Shown here: one piece after another, positions 18,101 through 27,306 of the stretch
Position numbering within the stretch: position 1 is the stretch's first letter
How the letters are laid out: every line of letters starts with the position of its first letter
From: Maribellus sediminis
GTDB taxonomy: Bacteria; Bacteroidota; Bacteroidia; Bacteroidales; Prolixibacteraceae
Direction of reading: 5' to 3'
Assembly: GCF_011799805.1 (NCBI RefSeq)
Contig: NZ_WXUB01000002.1
Span: 434,001 to 498,000 of the forward strand
DNA length: 64,000 nucleotides
Program-made: the position numbers and the translations under genes
Notes under the pieces: model-generated
Database searches by the model: none
Told to the model about the DNA's origin: nothing
The model's input: only the letters and a program-made list of their open reading frames with translations

Positions 18101-18192
18101 ACCTTTTGCTGTGCCCATGCAGAAGCAACTAAAAAAAATGTCGCTATTACAAAGCACAATTTTTTACATAGAGTTCGATTTGCTTGTTTCAT
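15136..18192 (-). CDS. susC: SusC/RagA TonB-dependent outer-membrane transporter
   Basis: 1018 residues. There is a signal peptide to about residue 27 (VASAWAQ), then a carboxypeptidase-regulatory-like domain (VITGTVTDENGQLLPGVTVL to about residue 105), a plug domain with EEVVAVGYGTQKRKDLTGSV and SIRIRGAGSINSSNAVLYVV, and a 22-strand barrel ending YRLGLNIKF. Family knowledge: TonB-driven import of oligosaccharides through a SusC2D2 complex. A 296-base spacer separates it from the regulator gene upstream and would contain its promoter and the regulator's binding site. SusD follows after 12 bases. Confidence 0.97.
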   Translation of the reverse strand: MKQANRTLCKKLCFVIATFFLVASAWAQQKVITGTVTDENGQLLPGVTVLVKGTVNGAITNNEGNFSISNVPEEGTLVFSFVGMKTQEITVSGKTSINVSMVAETIGIEEVVAVGYGTQKRKDLTGSVVTVKEEDFTPGANSNAIELLKGTAAGVVVRQTSSAPGASPSIRIRGAGSINSSNAVLYVVDGIPGVAPSSLSPGDIESIEVLKDASASSIYGTRAANGVVLITTKRGKVGKPVFTYSAYAGIQEPENLIDVLGAKDYMEFVNLRLDWANRAAAYSDSDIANAGQGTDWQKEITRKAYLQNHQIGISGGADNGSTYYFGVNYFDQDGIVLGSDTKKYNLRSNITSKPIERLTVNFGVNYTHQTTSSLNNPTADSGLFQAALRMSPAVPTGIDPETGRYYIDSYNNTDTPYTQIVGQSDVTVYRRFYSFLKADYEIIDNLTATLNLAAQDNNSRRDRYTNRLTLGGLGAGGVANINAGESTHWLVETLLKYEKNFNETHDFSILGGATWEKFDSRNVGASARGFLSDVLETNALQSGDGELGDNVSSSRTVNQLNGFLGRLTYGYDDRYLLTATLRVDGSSRFAKGNKYAYFPSASLGWRISNEEFLIDTEWIYDLKLRAGYGQLGNQGINNFETRTTLVPGGNSVFGDVIAQGVVPPRLANPNLTWETTSEINIGLDYGFVNNRINGSIDYFKRITRDQLFNKPLPSVVGFTSVRTNIGEVTNSGIDFSLNTINFTGDFKWSTSLNLSYLKNEVTSLPEFQQELLGGYAFNNGGTYWVVKEGAALRSYYGYIIDGLFQEGDDIANSPTPADNFQPGMPRFRDISGPDGVPDGKINADDRTILGSPFPDYTFGLRNEFSYKNFTLDVFINGSQGAETFDSYIAETIYPQNLYGNTFSTFYFDRWTPDNPNTSIPSGQNFSLYGGQQVINSLDVVDVSYVRIKNVTLTYRVPVNNTNWFSDLSIYIAGENLVTWTDYLGYDPENSIFGDSLESKAYNGYPLARTYRLGLNIKF

Positions 18193-18327
18193 TAGATTTC
18201 ATTTAGTTAATAATTAATATGATTAAAAAAATTACAATTGCAATCAATAGAATATACAAAAGGAAGTTAATTGTGGGGTAATTAAAGATACGCAATAAGA
18301 ATGATTTCCATTCAGTCATAAGTTCTG

Positions 18328-18350
18328 CTATAGTTTAGTTTGTTCTATAG
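18328..18350. promoter_or_regulatory. Two CTATAG palindromes in the susC upstream region
   Basis: CTATAG occurs at 18328-18333 and 18345-18350, 17 bases apart. On the minus strand TTTG lies at about 18352-18355, 19 bases before TATAGCAG, a partial match to the Bacteroidota promoter. The site is between the hybrid regulator gene and susC, where that regulator would be expected to act. The two hexamers could be chance. Confidence 0.3.
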
Positions 18351-18488
18351 GCAAAGTTGAAGAATTCTAACTTCAGTACAGGGATATATTTGGGTAAATA
18401 AAGGGGAAGATATGGTTCAGAACACAGAAAATGGATGGTTCAACAAAAGGGGGTAATCAGTCCAAATACCTCTTTAGTACACTGAATA

Positions 18489-21400
18489 TCATTCATTTAA
18501 TTTATTCCGATAATCCGAAGGCGTGCAACCAAACTGTTTTTGAAATATCGAACGGAAGTATTTTGCATCACTAAAACCAACTGAATAAGCAATCTCGGTT
18601 ATGGTGAGTTCTTTGTCGGCCAGGAGTTGAGCAGCACGTTTTAATCGAATTGACCGAATAAACTCGCCAATGGACATATCACTTAATTCTTTCAGTTTGC
18701 GATAAAAAGATGTTCGGCTCATGTTCATTTTTTGACTAATCGTATGCGAAGTAAAATTTGGATTTTGCAGGTTAGCTTCAATTATTGCAATAGTTTTATC
18801 AAGAAATACTTCATCCGATGATGAGATTTCAAGTGCTGATGGTTCCAAACGAACTATTTTGGTGTATTGCTCCTTTAGTTTTTTCCTGCTTTCAAGCATA
18901 TTCTTAACTTTTTCCAACAAAAGATTTGGGTCGAAAGGTTTTGAAATAAAATCGTCGGCTCCTGATTTTGTTCCCAGCAAATTAAATTGTTCATCGCTTT
19001 TTGCCGTGAGAAAGATAAAGGGGATGTTTGAAGTGTCTTTGTTATCTCTGATTTTTTTACAAAATTCAAAACCGTCGACATTTGGCATCATAATATCTGA
19101 AATAATCAGTTGTGGTTTTTTAACCCTTGCAATTTCAAATCCTTCTTTGCCATCAAAACCACTTTCTAAGTTATAGTATGGTTTCAAAATTTCAACCAGA
19201 TAATTGTTGAGATCAGGATTGTCCTCTACTACCAGAACACAATCACCGGTTCCTTTTTTTGAATTCTGTCGGACGGAAAGCCGGTTCACAATAAATTGAT
19301 CCTGAATTGCAAAATTGGACTTTTCAATAATCAATTCATGCATCTCTGCAGGTTTTAAGTGATCAGAGCCTTTTTGAAACGAGATACTAAATTCGGTTTT
19401 AATATTTGGTTCACTATGAACTGAAATAGTACCCTTATGAAGTTCAACAAATCTTTTAGCAAGTGCCAGACCAATTCCGGAACTGCCATCTCCTTCCTCT
19501 TTTTCAACCCTGTAAAAACGGTCGAATATCTTGTCTATTTCATGTTCAGGAATACCCGGGCCATTGTCTGAAACGCTTAAAAGAACAGTTTTTTTAGTAT
19601 GAGAAAGTTGCACTTTAATCGACCCATTTTCTGGAATATGTTTAAACGCATTTGACACTAAATTATTAATCACAATTTCTACTTTGTTGCGATCTATCCA
19701 AATATCCTCATTTTCCGGATCGATGGTTAATTCAAAATTAATTCTATTTATTTTCGCCAGTTCAAAAAACGGGTGACATACTTCTGCAACAAATTTGTTA
19801 ATATTTGTAAAACTTGTTACCAGTTTCATATTTCCCGATTCAACTTTCCTGAAATCGAGTAACTGATTCACCAATTTCAATAAACGCAGCGAATTATTCC
19901 GAGCAATTTCAATTTTATTTTGGATTTCAGACGGAAGTGGGGAATATTCCTCTTTTGTCAATAATTCTTTTAGGGGCGCCAAAATTAGTGTCAATGGAGT
20001 GCGAAACTCATGTGAAATGTTGGTAAAAAACCTCAACTTCATTTCATTCAACTTCTGGTCCTGTTTATGCAATATCTTTTCCAATTTCAAATTATTGGCT
20101 AAGTTTAATTGTCTTATCGAATTCCAACGTATTAAAGAGGCCATCCCGATAACAAGAAAAGCGTATATGGCAAGGGCATACCACGATTTCCATGGCTCAG
20201 TCTCTATAACTATTTTCAGGGAATTTCCTTTTGAATTCCAAACATTATTGTTATTCGATCCAATAACTTTGAAAATATAGGTACCTGGCTTTAACCCGAT
20301 GTACGTTACCGATCTTTTTGATCCTACATATAACCAATCCGAATCATATCCTTCCAATTTATGGGCGTACTGGTTTCTTTCCGGAGCATTATAATTCAAT
20401 GCAGCATATTCTATTGTAAATTCTTTTTCCTTAAAGGTGAGGTAAATTTCAGGATTAGAGTTTAATGGCTTCTTAAAAATCTCCTTTCCATTTACTTTTT
20501 GCATCGGAAATACTTCCTTATCATATACCTTAAGTCTTGTAAATACAATTGGCGGAATCGTCTTATTAATAACTATTTCATTCTGTTTAAAATAGTTATA
20601 TCCCATATTGCCGCCAAAATACATCGTCCCGTCAGTTGCCATGTAGCCTTGGTCTTCGCTAAACATCATTCCCTGCAAACCATCGGTTTTATCGAAAGAG
20701 AAAATCTGGTTATTTTCGATATTTAACTTCGCCAGACCCGAATTTGTACTTACCCAGATTTCTTTATTATCGGGCGATAAGATTCCATGTATAAAATCGT
20801 CAGGTAGTCCGTCCTCAACGCAAATATGAGTTACGCTAAATTTTCCACTTTTAGTTTGTGTGAGTTTATTTAATCCATTTGGCGTGCCTATCCAAAATAC
20901 ACTATCGCTGGTTTGGTGCCAGCAATAAATAATATCACTGGTCAGCTTATTATCATCAATAAAATTAATATCCAGTATTTCCCGGCTGTTTTTATCAAAG
21001 AAATAAATCCCTTTATAAGTACCCAGCCAGATACGCCCGCTCAAATCTTCTTTAATAAAGTTAATCCTCTCATTTTTCAACACAGGATTATTTTGGGGTG
21101 TGAAATTTATCAATTCACGAGAACCAATAAAATAATTTGAGATATAAAACAATCCATTTTGCTGGCTACCAACTAACAAACTATTATCCACTTTTAAGAA
21201 AGATGTGAGTTTTTTGATGCCAAAAATGTTTTTATCCTGAATAGGTCTCAACATGCTTTTTTTCTCAGTCAAATCAAGTTCGTAACTATCCTGGCCGGTG
21301 CCAATCCACAAAATATGCTCCGAAACTGGTTTAACAAACCTTATAATAGACGTGGAACTTCCAGACCTGGTAAATGGGATTAAATCAAATTTTTTATTGT

Positions 21401-22541
21401 CCGTAGTTTTGTATAATCCTCCCCCACGTGTCCCTACATATAAAACACCTTCAGGGGATTTATAAAAAGCGCTGGTGTGAAAATTCTTTAATCCACAATC
21501 GGGATTACTGTTGACTGAAACTACCCCAAATGGCTTGCTGCTCCCAATACGTACAATCCCTCCTGCATCCGTTGCTATCCATATATTATGATCCCGATCT
21601 TCATAAATATCCAGAATAATATCAAAATCTGTATTCTGACTACCCATCTGTTTGGGTTTGATTTCCACCCTGGAAAATGTTTCATTTTTCTGGTCGAAAA
21701 GAAATAAACCACCATTCCAGCTACCAACCCACATGCGTCCCTGGCTATCGAGCAATAATGTATAGGTGTTATCCTGTGAACTTATTACGGGATTAATCTT
21801 GTGGCTTTTGATTTTAAAGCTCCTTTTATCTACCGACATTAATCCACCTTCCCAGGCTGTAACCCATAATAGGTCGTTGGAAGAATCAGAAATTGATTCT
21901 GTATAATTCAGACGTCCACCTGGATTAACCTCCACCTGACTATAATCTTTCAGATTCATGCGTAAGAATGCACCATTTGTTGATAGCCAGGCAAATTTTT
22001 CGCCATCAACTAAAATGTGGTTCACCTGAGATTCAGTAAGTAAATGCTGCAGAGTATCATTTATAAAATCAAGAATATAGAGTCCATCCGACCAGGTACC
22101 TACCAATATATTACCATCCTTTGTTTCGGCAATGCTAACAATTCTATCACAATTTAAAGCTTGTTTGTTCTTGCCGAACTCTGTTATACGCGAAAATGTT
22201 TTGGTGTGTATATCATAAAAATTTAATCCACCAGATTTTGTTCCTATCCACAAATTTCCTTTTGAGTCTTCAATCAATGTTTCAATGGATGGATTTGACA
22301 AATGATTCTTTACACTCGCTTTAGATTTATAATGAATGAACTCGTAACCATCGTAACGATTTAAACCGCCACGGGTGCCGAACCACATAAATCCATTTTT
22401 ATCCTGGATAATTCTTGTAACTTCATTTTGGGAAAGACCATCTTCCCCTGACAGATACGTAATATTAAAATCATTGGCTCTGCCAGTAGAATTGGACATG
22501 AGGATTAGCAAGCACAGTATGTATAAATCAAGTCTGTTCAA
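18489..22541 (-). CDS. Hybrid two-component system sensor/regulator (HTCS)
   Basis: 1350 residues in one chain. The order is: signal sequence; two periplasmic beta-propellers of repeated WFGTRGGLNRYDGYEF-like blades (about residues 25-690); a Y_Y_Y domain (LEGYDSDWLYVG, then LKPGTYIFKV) to about 770; a membrane helix (WYALAIYAFLVIGMASLI); a histidine kinase with NISHEFRTPLTLILAPLKEL; an ATPase domain with DNGPGIPEHEIDKIFDRFYR and GIGLALAKRFVELHKG; a receiver domain with LIISDIMMPNVDGFEF; and a C-terminal AraC helix-turn-helix (GFSDAKYFRSIFQKQFG). Family knowledge: the periplasmic part binds an oligosaccharide and the AraC part activates the local locus. The start is unusual: the only in-frame start giving the leader is TTG at 22541, with a stop two codons upstream. 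Confidence 0.96.
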   Translation of the reverse strand: MNRLDLYILCLLILMSNSTGRANDFNITYLSGEDGLSQNEVTRIIQDKNGFMWFGTRGGLNRYDGYEFIHYKSKASVKNHLSNPSIETLIEDSKGNLWIGTKSGGLNFYDIHTKTFSRITEFGKNKQALNCDRIVSIAETKDGNILVGTWSDGLYILDFINDTLQHLLTESQVNHILVDGEKFAWLSTNGAFLRMNLKDYSQVEVNPGGRLNYTESISDSSNDLLWVTAWEGGLMSVDKRSFKIKSHKINPVISSQDNTYTLLLDSQGRMWVGSWNGGLFLFDQKNETFSRVEIKPKQMGSQNTDFDIILDIYEDRDHNIWIATDAGGIVRIGSSKPFGVVSVNSNPDCGLKNFHTSAFYKSPEGVLYVGTRGGGLYKTTDNKKFDLIPFTRSGSSTSIIRFVKPVSEHILWIGTGQDSYELDLTEKKSMLRPIQDKNIFGIKKLTSFLKVDNSLLVGSQQNGLFYISNYFIGSRELINFTPQNNPVLKNERINFIKEDLSGRIWLGTYKGIYFFDKNSREILDINFIDDNKLTSDIIYCWHQTSDSVFWIGTPNGLNKLTQTKSGKFSVTHICVEDGLPDDFIHGILSPDNKEIWVSTNSGLAKLNIENNQIFSFDKTDGLQGMMFSEDQGYMATDGTMYFGGNMGYNYFKQNEIVINKTIPPIVFTRLKVYDKEVFPMQKVNGKEIFKKPLNSNPEIYLTFKEKEFTIEYAALNYNAPERNQYAHKLEGYDSDWLYVGSKRSVTYIGLKPGTYIFKVIGSNNNNVWNSKGNSLKIVIETEPWKSWYALAIYAFLVIGMASLIRWNSIRQLNLANNLKLEKILHKQDQKLNEMKLRFFTNISHEFRTPLTLILAPLKELLTKEEYSPLPSEIQNKIEIARNNSLRLLKLVNQLLDFRKVESGNMKLVTSFTNINKFVAEVCHPFFELAKINRINFELTIDPENEDIWIDRNKVEIVINNLVSNAFKHIPENGSIKVQLSHTKKTVLLSVSDNGPGIPEHEIDKIFDRFYRVEKEEGDGSSGIGLALAKRFVELHKGTISVHSEPNIKTEFSISFQKGSDHLKPAEMHELIIEKSNFAIQDQFIVNRLSVRQNSKKGTGDCVLVVEDNPDLNNYLVEILKPYYNLESGFDGKEGFEIARVKKPQLIISDIMMPNVDGFEFCKKIRDNKDTSNIPFIFLTAKSDEQFNLLGTKSGADDFISKPFDPNLLLEKVKNMLESRKKLKEQYTKIVRLEPSALEISSSDEVFLDKTIAIIEANLQNPNFTSHTISQKMNMSRTSFYRKLKELSDMSIGEFIRSIRLKRAAQLLADKELTITEIAYSVGFSDAKYFRSIFQKQFGCTPSDYRNKLNE

Positions 22542-22680
22542 TTGCTAATTTTTTTTGTAAAAATATAAATCCTACCCAAAGCGAGGTCCGAAATTGATTA
22601 GATTTTTTTATCCCGAAGCAGGATCAATTTTAATAGTAGAAATTAATTTCTGCCTCATAAGAAAAATTGTAGTAAGTACA

Positions 22681-22815
22681 TTATAATTTCAATCCCAACG
22701 CTATATTCTTATCTCTTAATTTCTAATCATTTGAAAAGATTGTCTCTAAAAATACATTTTTCAATTCCGTATCCAAAAAGAAATAAAAAAGAAAGAGAAT
22801 TAAGCTTGATTTCAT
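22681..22815 (-). pseudogene. Possible degenerate exported-protein remnant
   Basis: Just 20 bases after the sulfatase stop, an ATG opens a leader-like frame (MKSSLILFLFYFFLD) that ends at a TAG after 30 codons. The same frame continues to a TAA at 22681 through NIALGLKL, which resembles the hydrophobic last strand of an outer-membrane protein. It may be a deleted gene between the sulfatase and the regulator. The evidence is thin. Confidence 0.2.
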
Positions 22816-22834
22816 CTGTTTAAAATTTTCATGA

Positions 22835-24262
22835 TTATGGGTGCTTATCTTTCGCTTTATAATCCTGAACCACTCCGCCATCGGGAAAGCCCGGAGTTTC
22901 TGCACGCTTATCTTCAAATATGTCATTCATTTGCTTAACAATTTCGGGGTGATCTGCGGCCACGTTATTTGTTTCCGAAATATCGTCATTAAGATTGTAC
23001 AGTTGTGTTTCGTTCATAATTCCGTAGCGAACACCTTTCCATTTCCCGATACGTGCAGCTTGCCTGAAACCGCCATCAGGCATTTTCCGGCTCCAGCCAT
23101 CGAGCTGAAACTCCCAGTTTAAAAAATCCTGCTCCTTTTGATTTTCACCGGTAAGTAGAGGTACTATCGAGGTTCCGTTAGATTGGGCAGGAACATTAAT
23201 TCCGGCAATCTCCGCTAAAGTTGGCATCAAATCCTGAAATCCGCTGATATAATTTGTGGTCGCTTCCGGAACAATTTTTCCTTTCCAAAACGCAATCATA
23301 GGTACACGAATACCTCCTTCATACAAATCTCGTTTAATGCCTTTTAATTCTCCATTACTGTCAAAAAATTCAGGATCGTGCCCCCTTCCTTCTCTGTGAG
23401 GGCCATTATCGCTGGTAAAAACTACAAGGGTATTATCGAGTTTACCCATTTCTTCCAGTTTATTCAAAAGCCTTCCTACCTGCTTGTCCAACAAAGTGAT
23501 TTTTGCAGCATGCAAACGTTCTGCAGCAGGCCATCCCTTTTCTGAATATATTTCTTTGTTACCAATTTCGTATTCGTGCCCATGAGGAGCTCTGAATGAC
23601 ATAAACAAAAAGAAAGGTTTGTCTCTTTGGATTTTATCAAGGTACCCGAAAGCTAAATTTGTTCTGAAATCATCTTTACATTCCCATTCATCAATATGGT
23701 AATAAACCGAGTCTTGCTTCCCATTTATCCAATGCATTTGTTCATCGTATTGTTTTCCTCCAAAACGTGATCCCCATTGTTCCTGCACAGCATAATCAAA
23801 CCCCCGGTTATAAGCCCAGGTTGAAATATCTTTGGGATCATCGAGGTGCCATTTCCCAATAAAGGCTGTTTGATACCCGGCAGTTTTCAACATTTCCCCC
23901 AAAGTCAATTCATCCTTTTTCAGGGCCACACGCATCCAGCGATCGTCACTAAAACTTCCACTATTCCCCCGAACCGTATTGTACGAAGAAGATTTGCCAG
24001 TCATTAAAACCGCGCGCGAGGGTGAACAAACCGCATTTCCGGCATAAAAATCGGTAAAGCGCAACCCATTTTTGGCCAGTTTATCCAGCTCCGGTGTTTG
24101 TATCACCTCCTGTCCGTAACACCCCAGTTCCCCGTACCCCAGGTCATCGGCAAGAAGAAAAAGGATATTGGGCTTTTGAGGTCCCGGATATTGTTTTGCC
24201 TGGTTTTGGCAAGCATTTAACAGTAAAATCGCAACTACATGCAGGAAGATTAATCTTTTCAT
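22835..24262 (-). CDS. Sulfatase, family S1 (formylglycine type)
   Basis: 475 residues. The lipoprotein leader ends LLNAC (Cys18). The core begins PNILFLLADDLGYGELGCYG, with the metal-binding Asp pair at 39-40. The catalytic signature is AVCSPSRAVLMTGKSS, Cys79 being the residue converted to formylglycine. IGKWHLDD and LVVFTSDNGPHREGRGHD follow as expected. Compared with the CSPHR sulfatase this is a canonical CSPSR enzyme. It is the last gene of the long block that begins with the MFS porter, 81 bases after a GH2 gene, so it should desulfate an oligosaccharide handled by that block. The sulfatase subfamily cannot be fixed by eye. Confidence 0.93.
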   Translation of the reverse strand: MKRLIFLHVVAILLLNACQNQAKQYPGPQKPNILFLLADDLGYGELGCYGQEVIQTPELDKLAKNGLRFTDFYAGNAVCSPSRAVLMTGKSSSYNTVRGNSGSFSDDRWMRVALKKDELTLGEMLKTAGYQTAFIGKWHLDDPKDISTWAYNRGFDYAVQEQWGSRFGGKQYDEQMHWINGKQDSVYYHIDEWECKDDFRTNLAFGYLDKIQRDKPFFLFMSFRAPHGHEYEIGNKEIYSEKGWPAAERLHAAKITLLDKQVGRLLNKLEEMGKLDNTLVVFTSDNGPHREGRGHDPEFFDSNGELKGIKRDLYEGGIRVPMIAFWKGKIVPEATTNYISGFQDLMPTLAEIAGINVPAQSNGTSIVPLLTGENQKEQDFLNWEFQLDGWSRKMPDGGFRQAARIGKWKGVRYGIMNETQLYNLNDDISETNNVAADHPEIVKQMNDIFEDKRAETPGFPDGGVVQDYKAKDKHP

Positions 24263-24343
24263 GCTACTATTTTTTTGTACTTAGTCTATTCTATTTTCTT
24301 GTTTATTTTTCAAAAACGTTTCTACCTCCCTATCTCTATTTCT

Positions 24344-27217
24344 TCAAGGCTGACTGCTATCAATAATTTTCTGTAATTGCCAATCCTCCAATTCAATAGC
24401 AGGATCAAAAGTATTTGACTGCATATACTCCAATAAACTTTTCCGAAACTGATTCACAACCGGACTGCCGGTGGTATCATCCCTAACATCGATTGAAGAC
24501 ACCAAAATTTTGCCTTTTCCGATTTTTGCTTCAAAAACAACTCCTAACTTTCGGTTTTGGTGGTAATCGTCGATTAATTGAACAATTGGCATCAAATTTT
24601 TTGGAAGGTCATCAAGTATCATTGGACGGGTTTTTACTAATAAATCGTACCAATGCCAGTTGGAATAAAAATCAGTAGGAAACTGATTAAACAATTCATG
24701 TTTCGGATTTACCAGTATCCCCATTGTTGATGATTCGCCAACATTTGTCCAGGGAACATTCCAATATATCGTACTGAAACAGGGAGGTAAATTGCCTTTT
24801 ATGTTTTTCTCATCCGGCACCAATAAAACCTTCTTTCCTGCTTTGGCTTTTGAAATGGCTTCGTTCAGTTCCGCTGTAATTAAAATCTCTTTCGAGTCAA
24901 CATTTGAAACCTTATCAGGAAATACCCAGAAATCCCAATCATTTATGTAAGACGTACCTTCCAGTTGAATTTCAAGATTATATTTTGCAGGCGACTGAAA
25001 TGACGACAAATCAACGTTTATATCTTCCAGGTGAATACCATTCCCGAGGTTTACTATTGGTCTTATAAACTCACCGCTATGTACCACCAAACCTTCTGCA
25101 TTTTTGATGATCCATTTAAAACGGGCATCTTTCAATTCGGTATTCGAAAAATTCGCGATTTCAAAACTGCCTGTAAACTGTTCGTTATTCTGCCAGACCC
25201 GTTTCTTCATTCGGAATAATGGAACCACATCGTTACAGAAACGTTTAAATTGAGCAGCAGTAACATATTCCTTACTATTCCAGTTGGCATCTACAACACC
25301 AACCAATGCTGCGCCTTGTCCGGGAAAGTCGTTTAAAGAAAGCAGATGGAAGCCGCCCATCCCCGGTGTTCTCAATTGAGATTCAATTTCTTCCTTAAAC
25401 AATTGAACCTGCCATTTCCCGGAAGCCTGAATAAAATTATCTACTTGTTCCAACAATCCATTTTCTTTAAGCTGATCTTCTGCAATATCAAGGTAAGATG
25501 GAAACAGTAAACCCTTATAATTTTTTCGGCGTCCTAAATCGGGATAGGTACAACGTTGTACGGTTTCGTGAGCAATTAAAGGTTTGCCATATAAGTTTGT
25601 TGGTTTTCGGTAATCGATGTTGGTTGAGGGCTCCAGCGTATTCAGGTAATTATTTTGTGGCAGCGGTGGCCACCCTTCCTGGTACCTTAACCTCAGCGAA
25701 TCGTTTCGGTGCCTGTTCTTCCCTTTTTTGGGATATGCAAGCGCAATCGAATAATCTGCTCCGTCAGTAATATTTGCATTTGCTGCACCGGTATATAATC
25801 TTCGGCTATCTTTTTTCCATTCGGCAAAAAGTTCCTCCATAAACTCAGTAGGAACACCAGCCTCATTTCCATACCCAAAAAACACAAACGACGGGTGATT
25901 GCCATACTCCGTCAAAATCCTTCTGGCCTCATCACGAATAAAATCTTTTTGATCCTGCGTAGCTGCCCAAACCCAAACCACATTTTCTGCCTGAAGGTAC
26001 ATCCCTTCAATATCAGCTGCTGTAAAAGCAGCTTCTGGTGGACACCAGGAATGAAACCGAACCGTATTAATTCCATATTCCTTCTGAGTGCGGTAAATTT
26101 TTCGCCACGATTCCACATCCATATCCGGATAGCCTGTATCTGGGAACACACAACAATCGAGGTTGCCACGAACAAACATTGGACGCCCGTTGATTTTAAA
26201 CTGTGTGCCTTCTGTTTTAATGTCTCTGCAACCAAAAGTGGTTTCTTTCTGAGCGAGAATTTGGTCGTCAGAATCAATAAGGCTTAACTTTAAATGATAG
26301 AGATTGGGATTAAATTCATCCCACAAATAAATCTTTTCACCCAGTTGAAGATTCAATTCCTTATCACTTTTCCCTTCCAAAAGATTAACATCAAACTCCT
26401 GAATCGGAAATAAAGCATTTTGATCGGAGTTGTAAAGTGCAATCTCAACCCTTATTTTACCTTTCAGTTCTTTATCCGAACTATTTTCAAAAGTTATCAG
26501 TGTTTTTGCTGTTTTATCTTTTACCGATGGAAAAACATCAACTAGCTTAATCTCATGTAAAGCATTTGGCTTTAAACTTATTTTCCCGATAATTCCGTTC
26601 CAGTTGGTTTGTGTATGATCGGAAACACTATGTGCGTTTACTCCCACATTTATTTTTATCGAATTGTCGACCAATACTACGAGTGAATGCTTTCCTTCTT
26701 TAAGGTTCTTTAATGTATAACGGTGGGGCGCAGAAAGACTGTTGTTAGTACCTATCTGATTCCCATCAAGCCATACAGTGGTTTCCCAGTGACAACGTTC
26801 AAATAAAAGTTCGAAATCATTTTCTGCATCACTTTCTGAAACTTCAAATTCCTTTTGATACCATGCCCATCCGATGTAATGTTTTTTGGGTTGCAACCAA
26901 TACGGAAATTTGAAATTATCAGACGACTTATATTTGTCGTAGTTAGGATGAGTGAACCAACTGTCGTAATTTGTTGCGTTAACGCTTTGTTGGGTAACCC
27001 ATGGTGTATTAACATCTATATCATTGCCAAATCCCCGGTTTTGAAGAGAACCCGGCAAAACAATGCTTTCCTCAAAAGTTGTATTAAACCAACTTTCTGT
27101 AATCCCTTTCTTTTCAGGATCGAGCTTAAATTGCCATTTGCCTGTGAGATTCTCTGCACAAGAAAGATTCAGGTTAATCCATAAAATGGTTGTAGCAAAG
27201 CAAAAAAAGTATTTCAT
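24344..27217 (-). CDS. GH2 family glycosidase (beta-galactosidase-like), copy A
   Basis: 957 residues, the most divergent of five GH2 paralogues here. There is an N-terminal leader to about residue 20, a jelly-roll domain (GKWQFKLDPEKKGITESWF; WEESIVLPGS-type strand; HWETTVWLDGNQIGTNNSLS), an immunoglobulin-like domain, a TIM barrel beginning GRPMFVRGNLDCCVFPDTGY and RFHSWCPPEAAF, and a C-terminal domain of about 200 residues shared by all five copies. The acid/base is the Glu of YGNEAG and the nucleophile probably the Glu of IAHETVQRCTYP, where other copies have SHEIGQ. Family knowledge: retaining exo-beta-glycosidases. The leader suggests periplasmic location, with only a weak lipobox (NLSC). 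Confidence 0.88.
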   Translation of the reverse strand: MKYFFCFATTILWINLNLSCAENLTGKWQFKLDPEKKGITESWFNTTFEESIVLPGSLQNRGFGNDIDVNTPWVTQQSVNATNYDSWFTHPNYDKYKSSDNFKFPYWLQPKKHYIGWAWYQKEFEVSESDAENDFELLFERCHWETTVWLDGNQIGTNNSLSAPHRYTLKNLKEGKHSLVVLVDNSIKINVGVNAHSVSDHTQTNWNGIIGKISLKPNALHEIKLVDVFPSVKDKTAKTLITFENSSDKELKGKIRVEIALYNSDQNALFPIQEFDVNLLEGKSDKELNLQLGEKIYLWDEFNPNLYHLKLSLIDSDDQILAQKETTFGCRDIKTEGTQFKINGRPMFVRGNLDCCVFPDTGYPDMDVESWRKIYRTQKEYGINTVRFHSWCPPEAAFTAADIEGMYLQAENVVWVWAATQDQKDFIRDEARRILTEYGNHPSFVFFGYGNEAGVPTEFMEELFAEWKKDSRRLYTGAANANITDGADYSIALAYPKKGKNRHRNDSLRLRYQEGWPPLPQNNYLNTLEPSTNIDYRKPTNLYGKPLIAHETVQRCTYPDLGRRKNYKGLLFPSYLDIAEDQLKENGLLEQVDNFIQASGKWQVQLFKEEIESQLRTPGMGGFHLLSLNDFPGQGAALVGVVDANWNSKEYVTAAQFKRFCNDVVPLFRMKKRVWQNNEQFTGSFEIANFSNTELKDARFKWIIKNAEGLVVHSGEFIRPIVNLGNGIHLEDINVDLSSFQSPAKYNLEIQLEGTSYINDWDFWVFPDKVSNVDSKEILITAELNEAISKAKAGKKVLLVPDEKNIKGNLPPCFSTIYWNVPWTNVGESSTMGILVNPKHELFNQFPTDFYSNWHWYDLLVKTRPMILDDLPKNLMPIVQLIDDYHQNRKLGVVFEAKIGKGKILVSSIDVRDDTTGSPVVNQFRKSLLEYMQSNTFDPAIELEDWQLQKIIDSSQP

Positions 27218-27306
27218 CCTTTAGATTGTAAGTTCAAAATCAATAAGAATCAGAATAGTGAATTCTTCATATTTACGGTAATTCACACCTGTAATCACCG
27301 GGCTAA

